Assembly (NCBI GenBank): GCA_023460875.1
Contig: JAEWOQ010000594.1
Location: 1 to 5,668, forward strand
From: Pseudomonadota bacterium
Lineage (GTDB): Bacteria; Myxococcota_A; Polyangia; Polyangiales; Polyangiaceae
Length of the DNA: 5,668 nucleotides
Reading direction: 5' to 3'
Shown: piece after piece, positions 1 to 4,574 of the stretch
Layout of the letters: every line of letters starts with the position of its first letter
Position numbering within the stretch: the first letter of the stretch is position 1
Position numbers and translations under genes: made by a program
Notes under the pieces: model-generated
Told to the model about the DNA's origin: nothing
The model's database searches: none
The model's input: the letters and a program-made list of their open reading frames with translations, nothing else

Positions 1-1
1 C

Positions 2-280
2 GACAGCGCGGCTCACGGCACCGCCCCTCACGGCACGGCTCACGACATCGCCCCTCACGGCGCTGCCCCTCACAGCACCGCCCCTCACGGCGCGGCGAAC
101 CACGACCCCGCGAGCCACGGCGCGCACCCGGCACCCCACGGCGACGCCCCCACCCCGGCGGCCCACACCTCCCTGGACGCGCGCTGGTTCGGGGCGCACT
201 ACGACGCCACGACCACGATGGAGGGCGTCACCCTCTACGAGCTCCGCGCCAAGCCCCGATCGCTGCCCGCGCCCCCTTGA
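2..280 (+). CDS. C-terminal end of an unrecognised protein with a His/Ala/Pro/Gly-rich repeat (5' end outside window)
   Basis: An open frame enters from the left edge and ends at TGA 278-280, giving the last 92 residues of a protein. The first 60 or so residues are low complexity and built on short units such as APHGT, APHGA, APHST and ASHGA, with a histidine about every five residues. The last 35 or so residues look like an ordinary folded C-terminus (ARWFGAHYD, then MEGVTLYELR) followed by a Pro-rich end. I cannot name the family. The frame is supported by G/C in nearly every third position and by a sensible amino-acid pattern up to the stop. Histidine-rich stretches can bind metal ions, but that role is only a possibility here. 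The neighbouring tRNA gene begins 35 bp after the stop, so this gene is probably host chromosome rather than part of the restriction operon. Confidence 0.65.
   Translation, partial: DSAAHGTAPHGTAHDIAPHGAAPHSTAPHGAANHDPASHGAHPAPHGDAPTPAAHTSLDARWFGAHYDATTTMEGVTLYELRAKPRSLPAPP
23..91 (+). repeat. In-frame short tandem-like repeat (GCCCCTCACGGC units)
   Basis: The 12-mer GCCCCTCACGGC occurs at 23-34, 50-61 and 80-91, with a one-mismatch copy at 65-76. Spacings are 27, 15 and 15 nt, all multiples of three, so the unit encodes repeated APHG-type pentapeptides in the upstream protein. Degenerate versions (CACGGCTCACG-like) surround it. The array continues to the left edge, so its full length is unknown. 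Confidence 0.7.
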
Positions 281-304
281 CCTCAGGCTCCCATGGAGTA
301 TTCA
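277..304 (+). promoter_or_regulatory. Candidate sigma70-type promoter for tRNA-Arg
   Basis: A -35-like TTGACC (277-282, five of six consensus bases) overlaps the stop codon of the upstream gene. After a 16-nt spacer comes a weaker -10-like TATTCA (299-304). Transcription would start near 311, just ahead of the tRNA 5' end at 316. The position is convincing and the -10 match is modest. Confidence 0.4.
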
Positions 305-315
305 GAAGGCGACTT

Positions 316-389
316 GCGCCCCTAGCTCAGCTGGATAGAGCGTCGGACTTCGAATCCGCAGGTCGGAGGTTCGAATCCTCCGGGGCGCG
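316..389 (+). tRNA. tRNA-Arg (anticodon TCG)
   Basis: A complete cloverleaf can be folded. The acceptor stem GCGCCCC (316-322) pairs perfectly with GGGGCGC (382-388), and G389 is the discriminator. The D-stem is GCTC/GAGC (325-328/338-341). The anticodon stem TCGGA/TCCGC (343-347/355-359) has a single T-C mismatch at its base. The loop is CTTCGAA with anticodon TCG at 350-352, which reads CGA arginine codons. The T-stem GGAGG/CCTCC (365-369/377-381) carries the loop TTCGAAT. The 3' CCA is not encoded and must be added by tRNA nucleotidyltransferase. tRNA genes are common insertion points for integrative elements, which is relevant to the restriction operon downstream. Confidence 0.96.
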
Positions 390-398
390 CTGAATAGA

Positions 399-475
399 GC
401 CGGTTCCGCAACCCACGACCGGCAACCTGTACCCAAGCCGTACCGCGGAGTTTCCAACCTCCGGATTCACATCCG
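399..475 (+). other. Cluster of three short stem-loops just downstream of the tRNA
   Basis: GCCGGT (399-404) pairs with ACCGGC (418-423) across a 13-nt loop, starting 10 nt after the tRNA end. CGGAG (446-450) pairs with CTCCG (459-463). CGGAT (462-466) pairs with ATCCG (471-475) across a TCAC loop. The second and third share bases 462-463, so they cannot both form fully. None is followed by a T-run, so they are not canonical intrinsic terminators. They might help 3' processing or stop of the tRNA transcript, or be chance in GC-rich DNA. Confidence 0.3.
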
Positions 476-711
476 AGGGGTCAGGAAACACGCCCGTCTT
501 GGTTCGCACGAGGGCGGCGCTCCATGGCACCACGCCCCCCTTCAACCTCGCGGATGTGCGGTTCCAGAAAGCCCTCACCACCGTCATCGCGCCCAGCGGA
601 GGTCTAGTCTGGCTTCGGTCCGCAGAACTCGCGCCGACAGTGCCCCTTCCTCGTTCTTCTCGAGCACCGGCGCGCCTGACGCAACCGGGTGTCGAACACA
701 ACGCGGTGAGC

Positions 712-741
712 TTGCTCGGTTTGATCTCGCAGGTGTAGCCT
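712..741 (+). promoter_or_regulatory. Weak candidate promoter for the hsd operon
   Basis: TTGCTC (712-717) and TAGCCT (736-741) are 18 nt apart, each matching three of six sigma70 consensus positions. They lie about 100 bp upstream of the hsdM start. The operon needs a promoter somewhere in 390-842 and this is the best pair I found, but it could easily be chance. Confidence 0.18.
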
Positions 742-761
742 GACGTTCTCTGCCCTGCTTC

Positions 762-793
762 CGGATCCTGTTGGCCGCCGGGGGTTAGATCCG
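762..793. promoter_or_regulatory. 6-bp inverted repeat upstream of hsdM (possible operator or leader hairpin)
   Basis: CGGATC (762-767) and GATCCG (788-793) form a perfect 6-bp inverted repeat with a 20-nt spacer, ending 49 nt before the hsdM ATG. Restriction operons are often regulated near the methylase start, so a protein-binding site or mRNA hairpin is conceivable. There is no direct support beyond the symmetry. Confidence 0.2.
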
Positions 794-842
794 TCACCGA
801 CGAGTGTTTGCAGGGGCAGAACCGATTCCGCAGAACCCATCC

Positions 843-2984
843 ATGGACGCCACGCAACACAGCAGCATCGTCAGCTTCATCTGGGGCATCGCGGACGACG
901 TCCTCCGCGACCTGTACGTCCGCGGAAAGTACCGCGACGTCATCCTACCCATGGTCGTGCTCCGGCGACTGGACGCCGTCCTCGAACCGACGAAGCAGGC
1001 CGTCCTGGAGATGAAGAGGACACTGGACAAAGCGAAGATCGCTGACCAGGACCAACCCCTCAGGCACGCCGCCCGCCAGGCCTTCTACAACGCCTCCAAG
1101 TTCACGCTGAGAGACCTGCGGAACCGCGCAAGCCAGCAGAAGCTGAGGGCCGACTTCGAGGCGTACCTCGACGGCTTCTCACCGAACGTCCAGGAGATCC
1201 TCGACAACTTTGAGTTCCGCAACCAGATTCCGCGGCTCACCAAGGCGGATGCGCTGGGCACACTCATCGAGAAGTTCCTCGATCCCCGCATGAACCTGAG
1301 CCCCCACCCGGTGCAGAACGGGTCCGGCAGTTATCCCGGCCTCGACAACCACGCGATGGGAACAATCTTCGAGGAGCTCGTCCGGCGCTTCAACGAAGAA
1401 AACAATGAAGAGGCGGGAGAGCACTGGACCCCTCGCGACGCCGTGAAACTCATGGCGCGGCTCATCCTCCTGCCCGTCGCAGACCAGATCAAGTCCGGCA
1501 CCTACCTGCTGTACGACGGCGCCTGCGGAACCGGCGGCATGCTGACCGTCGCGGAGGAGACGCTCAACGAGCTCGCCAAGCAGCATCGCAAGAAGGTCAC
1601 CACGCACCTCTACGGCCAGGAGATCAACGGGGAGACCTACGCCATCTGCAAGGCGGACCTCCTGCTCAAGGGCGAAGGCGAGGCCGCGGACAACATCGTA
1701 GGTGGTCCAGAGCACTCCACCCTGTCAAACGACGCCTTCGTCGGGCGTGAGTTCGACTTCATGCTCTCGAATCCTCCCTACGGGAAGAGTTGGAAGACCG
1801 ACCTCGCCCGACTAGGAGGCGAGGAGGGCAAGAAGTCCATCAAGGACCCGCGCTTCGTCGTCGAGCATGATGGCGATCCGGAGTTCTCTCTGGTGACCCG
1901 CTCCAGCGACGGGCAGATGATGTTCCTGGCGAACATGGTCTCGAAGATGAAGCACGGGACCAAGCTGGGGAGCCGCATCGCGGAGGTCCACAACGGCTCG
2001 TCGCTCTTCACCGGAGACGCCGGCCAGGGCGAAAGCAACATCCGCCGGTGGATCATCGAAAGCGACTGGCTGGAGGCCATCGTCGCGCTGCCGTTGAACA
2101 TGTTCTACAACACCGGCATCGCGACCTACGTCTGGGTTCTCTCCAACAAGAAGCCGGAGCACCGACGAGGCAAGGTCCAGCTCATCGACGCCACCAAGTG
2201 GTTCAAGCCGCTGCGAAAGAACCTCGGCAAGAAGAACTGCGAGCTGTCGGAGGAGGACACTCAACGTATCACCGACGTTTTCCTCGCCTTCGAGGAGACA
2301 GAGGAGTCGAAGATCTTCGACAACCGCGATTTCGGCTACTGGAAGGTCACGGTCGAGCGGCCGCTCCGGCTGCGAATAGACCTCTCGAAGAAGAATCGCA
2401 CCCGGTTCCAGGTGGCGTGCGCCGAGATAGGGGACGACGATCTTGCAAACCTCATCGAGGGAGCCGCCAAACGCCTCGGGGTCGGGCCGCATGACGACTA
2501 CAACGCCTTCGTCGAGCAGCTCGAGGAGCTTGCGCGGGGATGGGACCTGAAACTGACAGCCAAGCGTCTCAAGCTCGTTCAGTCCGAGCTGGCCGAGAGA
2601 TGCGAGGAGGCGGCCCCGGTCGTCAAGAAGGTCCACAAGGCCGGCAAAGTGCAAGCCGAGCCGCTCCGCGGGCGCTTCCTGGAGCGCAAGGGCAAGAAGA
2701 CCGTGGTGGAGTACGAGTCCGACACCGAGCTGCGCGATACAGAGCAGGTGCCGCTCAACGAGCCCGGGGGCATCGAGGAGTTCCTGAAGCGGGAGGTGCT
2801 GCCCCACGCCCCCGATGCGTGGTTCGAGGAGAGCAGCGTCCGCATCGGCTACGAGATCTCCTTCACCCGCTACTTCTACAAGCCGGAGCCCCTGCGCAGC
2901 CTGGACGAAATCCGGGCGGACATCCTGGCATTGGAGAGGGAGACCGACGGGCTCCTGGTCGAGATTGTAGGAGGGGCGCCGTGA
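843..2984 (+). CDS. hsdM: Type I restriction-modification system DNA methyltransferase subunit HsdM
   Basis: This is the modification subunit, which transfers a methyl group from S-adenosylmethionine to the N6 of adenine in the sequence chosen by HsdS. The protein is 713 residues from ATG 843. The start MDATQHSSIVSFIWGIADD matches the usual HsdM opening; a GTG at 804 would add 13 unlikely residues. Residues about 5-135 form the helical HsdM N-terminal domain (VRGKYRDVILPMVVLRRLD). A family signature follows at about 172-198, ending in GEHWTPR. The SAM-binding motif I DGACGTGGM starts at Asp225, and catalytic motif IV NPPY is at 310-313, so both key sites are intact. The C-terminal 200 or so residues exceed the roughly 530-residue classical EcoKI HsdM and contain a charged linker and IGYEISFTRYFYKP near 668. 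No clear Shine-Dalgarno precedes the ATG. Its TGA overlaps the GTG start of the next gene. Identity as a type I M subunit is secure. Confidence 0.96.
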   Translation: MDATQHSSIVSFIWGIADDVLRDLYVRGKYRDVILPMVVLRRLDAVLEPTKQAVLEMKRTLDKAKIADQDQPLRHAARQAFYNASKFTLRDLRNRASQQKLRADFEAYLDGFSPNVQEILDNFEFRNQIPRLTKADALGTLIEKFLDPRMNLSPHPVQNGSGSYPGLDNHAMGTIFEELVRRFNEENNEEAGEHWTPRDAVKLMARLILLPVADQIKSGTYLLYDGACGTGGMLTVAEETLNELAKQHRKKVTTHLYGQEINGETYAICKADLLLKGEGEAADNIVGGPEHSTLSNDAFVGREFDFMLSNPPYGKSWKTDLARLGGEEGKKSIKDPRFVVEHDGDPEFSLVTRSSDGQMMFLANMVSKMKHGTKLGSRIAEVHNGSSLFTGDAGQGESNIRRWIIESDWLEAIVALPLNMFYNTGIATYVWVLSNKKPEHRRGKVQLIDATKWFKPLRKNLGKKNCELSEEDTQRITDVFLAFEETEESKIFDNRDFGYWKVTVERPLRLRIDLSKKNRTRFQVACAEIGDDDLANLIEGAAKRLGVGPHDDYNAFVEQLEELARGWDLKLTAKRLKLVQSELAERCEEAAPVVKKVHKAGKVQAEPLRGRFLERKGKKTVVEYESDTELRDTEQVPLNEPGGIEEFLKREVLPHAPDAWFEESSVRIGYEISFTRYFYKPEPLRSLDEIRADILALERETDGLLVEIVGGAP
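2969..2976 (+). promoter_or_regulatory. Ribosome binding site of the 63-aa gene
   Basis: AGGAGGGG lies within the last hsdM codons and ends 4 nt before GTG 2981 (6 nt if measured from the core GGAGG). It is a strong anti-16S match. Together with the 4-nt overlap it decides the start of the small gene and supports that gene being translated. Confidence 0.7.
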
Positions 2985-3172
2985 GACAGATCTTGGGAGA
3001 GGCCACGATCCACGACCCAGCGTTCCGAAGCTGGGTGCAGAGCACTGGCTTGCCGTTTCGACCCCACCAGGATTTTAAGAAGGCGGACCTCGCGGAGCGG
3101 AGCGAACTCTACCGGCGCATTGCCAACCTGATTTGGAACCCCGAGGCGCTGCTGCAGGAGGTAGGGGCGTGA
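2981..3172 (+). CDS. Small uncharacterised protein (63 aa) between hsdM and hsdS
   Basis: I do not recognise this protein. It starts at GTG 2981, overlapping the hsdM stop as GTGA, behind a strong ribosome binding site, and ends at TGA 3170-3172, which overlaps the hsdS start. It therefore fills the gap between the two genes exactly. The first half carries HDPAFRSWVQSTGLPFRP. The second half, from about residue 35, looks helical and amphipathic (ADLAERSELYRRIANLIWNP). There is no signal peptide, membrane segment or cysteine. Codon third positions are mostly G or C, as in its neighbours. Position inside a coupled hsdM-hsdS pair suggests a role in assembling, regulating or modifying the M2S complex, but that is inference from context only. 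The frame also stays open upstream inside hsdM to about 2540, which I treat as overlap shadow rather than part of this gene. Confidence 0.72.
   Translation: MRQILGEATIHDPAFRSWVQSTGLPFRPHQDFKKADLAERSELYRRIANLIWNPEALLQEVGA
3156..3162 (+). promoter_or_regulatory. Ribosome binding site of hsdS
   Basis: AGGAGGT, a near-perfect anti-16S match, sits 6 nt before GTG 3169. It fixes the hsdS start at this GTG rather than the in-frame TTG at 3133, which would lengthen the protein by 12 residues not typical of HsdS. Confidence 0.75.
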
Positions 3173-4497
3173 TCGAGGGGTTGAAGCCCTATCCGGGTTA
3201 TCGCCAGATTCCTCTCCGCTGGCTGCCTGCGATCCCAGGCCACTGGGGCATCCAGAGAGGTAAGGTTCTCTTTCGGGAGTCCACGCTGGCTGTTCGGGAC
3301 GGCGACGGAGTCGTTACGTGCTTCCGCGACGGACAGGTCACTCTTCGGACGAATAGACGAACGACCGGGTTTACTAACGCGATCCTCGAAGGTGGCTACC
3401 AGGGCGTCCGCTGCGGTCAACTCGTCATCCACGCCATGGATGCTTTCGCGGGCGCCATCGGCGTTTCGGACTCCGATGGCAAATGTACGCCGGAGTATGC
3501 AGTCTGTGACCCGGTGACCGATGCCAACCCTTACTACTACGCGTGGCTGCTGCGGGAGGCTGCGCGGCGGGAGTACATCCTAATTGAATGCCCAGCCGTG
3601 CGGGAACGAGCCCCGCGCTTCCGGTTTCCAAGCTTCGGGCGCATGAGCTTCCCAGTGCCCCCGCTCGACGAGCAGGCGGCGATCGTCAAGTTCATCGACT
3701 ACGCGGACCGGCGCATCCGGCGGTACATCCGCGCCAAGCAGAAGCTGCTTCGACATCAGAGCGAGGCGGTAGCGTCAATCACGCAATGGGCAGCAACCAG
3801 AACCAAGATACGGCGCATGCGCCTCTCGACCGTCGCCAGCCAGGTCATACGACGAGTCACTAGAGACGTCGAGACCGTGTACACCCCCGTGGGTCTCTAC
3901 AACCGAGGACGCGGAATGTTCGCCAAGACACCGCTCCCTGGGACAGAGCTTGGGGACTCGGAGTTCTTCTGGCTGCAGCCTGGTGACTTGATTCTCAGCG
4001 GCCAGTTCGCTTGGGAAGGGGCCGTCGCCATGGTCACCCCGGAGTATGGCGGTTGTGTCGCATCGCATCGCTACCCTGTGCTACGGGCTCGACCTGACGT
4101 AGCGCTTACACCTTACCTATTGGCGTTCTTCAGAAGCAGCTACGGTCATCTGCTCCTCGACATCAACTCAAGGGGCGCTGCTGGACGGAACCGACCCCTC
4201 AACGTTCCCAGGCTGATGAAGGAAAAGGTGCCTATTCCTCCAATGGAGGCGCAGGCAAAGGTTCTTGACTTGCTTCAGCAAGAGGCTGCGCTGCGCGCAG
4301 CTATCGCGCGGGAGGTGGCTCTCGTCACAGAATACCGCACTCGCCTCATCGCCGACGTCGTCACCGGCAAACTCGACGTCCGCCGGGCCGCTGCGGATCT
4401 TCCCGACGAGTTGGACGCCGACGAACCAGAGCTTGCCGACACGGACGAACTGGAGAACACCGAAGAGGAACTCCCCGAGGAAGAGGCTGCTGAATGA
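3169..4497 (+). CDS. hsdS: Type I restriction-modification system specificity subunit HsdS
   Basis: This subunit recognises the bipartite DNA target and positions HsdM (and HsdR) on it. The protein is 442 residues from GTG 3169. It opens with LKPYPGYRQIPLRWLPAIPG, the usual proximal segment of HsdS. The architecture is two target-recognition domains (TRD) separated by conserved helices. TRD1 covers about 27-160. Conserved region 1 follows, starting PVPPLDEQAAIVKFID near 162. TRD2 covers about 216-352. Conserved region 2 starts PIPPMEAQ at 355 and runs through YRTRLIADVVTGKLDV. Both repeats carry the typical P-P-x-x-E/A-Q turn into a long helix, so the pseudo-dimeric layout is complete. An unusual acidic tail fills 412-442. 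Third-position G/C is lower than in hsdM (about 70% against 86-88% in hand-counted stretches), consistent with TRD exchange. The recognition sequence cannot be predicted from this alone. Confidence 0.95.
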   Translation: MIEGLKPYPGYRQIPLRWLPAIPGHWGIQRGKVLFRESTLAVRDGDGVVTCFRDGQVTLRTNRRTTGFTNAILEGGYQGVRCGQLVIHAMDAFAGAIGVSDSDGKCTPEYAVCDPVTDANPYYYAWLLREAARREYILIECPAVRERAPRFRFPSFGRMSFPVPPLDEQAAIVKFIDYADRRIRRYIRAKQKLLRHQSEAVASITQWAATRTKIRRMRLSTVASQVIRRVTRDVETVYTPVGLYNRGRGMFAKTPLPGTELGDSEFFWLQPGDLILSGQFAWEGAVAMVTPEYGGCVASHRYPVLRARPDVALTPYLLAFFRSSYGHLLLDINSRGAAGRNRPLNVPRLMKEKVPIPPMEAQAKVLDLLQQEAALRAAIAREVALVTEYRTRLIADVVTGKLDVRRAAADLPDELDADEPELADTDELENTEEELPEEEAAE

Positions 4498-4574
4498 CCC
4501 GCACCCGGTCCAGTGAGACAGCGATCGAGCTGGCCGGAGAGTTGCCGGAGCGGCGTAAGGAGCCGCGCCCGTGA
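4494..4574 (+). CDS. Possible 26-aa mini-ORF linking hsdS to the AlbA_2-ATPase gene
   Basis: ATG 4494 overlaps the hsdS stop as ATGA, and its TGA (4572-4574) overlaps the GTG start of the next gene. A purine-rich GAGGAAGAGG (4477-4486) precedes it by 7 nt, but that stretch is also the acidic tail coding of hsdS. The peptide (MTRTRSSETAIELAGELPER and six more residues) is charged and unrecognised. Its likeliest value is as a coupling ORF that carries ribosomes across the 73-nt gap. It may equally be chance, since the next gene has its own ribosome binding site. Confidence 0.35.
   Translation: MTRTRSSETAIELAGELPERRKEPRP
4556..4562 (+). promoter_or_regulatory. Ribosome binding site of the AlbA_2-ATPase gene
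   Basis: TAAGGAG lies 8 nt before GTG 4571 and supports that codon as the start. No in-frame start with a better site lies nearby. Confidence 0.6.

Larger units (their letters stand above)
390..842. other. Intergenic region between tRNA-Arg and the hsd operon; no convincing gene
   Basis: About 450 bp hold no gene I can defend. A plus-strand frame is open from 394 to 738 and can use TTG at 499. Its first 38 codons after 499 end mostly in G or C (about 82% by hand count), but it has no ribosome binding site, no ATG and no recognisable product. It could be a decayed gene fragment or chance. A minus-strand open frame crosses this region and the tRNA itself, and is an artefact. The region also carries three short stem-loops (399-475), a weak promoter-like pair (712-741) and a 6-bp inverted repeat (762-793). 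Two related 19-21 nt stretches sit at its ends (397-415 and 819-839). Confidence 0.6.

Noticed and set aside
1..100. CRISPR-like array of short repeats
   Set aside because: Units are 12-15 nt with almost no spacers and stay in frame within a coding sequence; this is a protein repeat.
399..423. Intrinsic terminator for the tRNA
   Set aside because: The 6-bp stem has a 13-nt loop and is followed by CAACCTGT rather than a T-run.
689..699. GTGT-CGA-ACAC palindrome as an operator such as a LexA box
   Set aside because: Four-base arms are too short to be meaningful and the sequence does not match a known LexA consensus.
327..860. 177-codon minus-strand ORF crossing the tRNA, with a C-terminal stretch reading EDSNLRPADS
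   Set aside because: That peptide is the translation of the antisense of a tRNA gene, a familiar annotation artefact. The ORF also overlaps the hsdM start and lacks a family or ribosome site.
1767..1777. 11-nt copy of the tRNA T-arm sequence (TCGAATCCTCC, also at 371-381), as if an attachment site
   Set aside because: It encodes the conserved SNPPY catalytic motif of HsdM and the match ends there, so it is coincidence.
1812..2807. 331-codon minus-strand ORF
   Set aside because: It lies wholly antisense to hsdM, whose frame carries intact methylase motifs. Long antisense ORFs are expected in GC-rich coding DNA.
2540..2984. Upstream extension of the 63-aa gene inside hsdM
   Set aside because: The extension is Arg/Gly/Ala-rich shadow sequence in the -1 frame of hsdM; a strong ribosome site places the start at 2981.
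2960..2990. Programmed -1 frameshift fusing HsdM to the 63-aa protein
   Set aside because: The geometry would allow it, but no slippery heptamer is visible near the hsdM stop and a strong ribosome site explains separate initiation.
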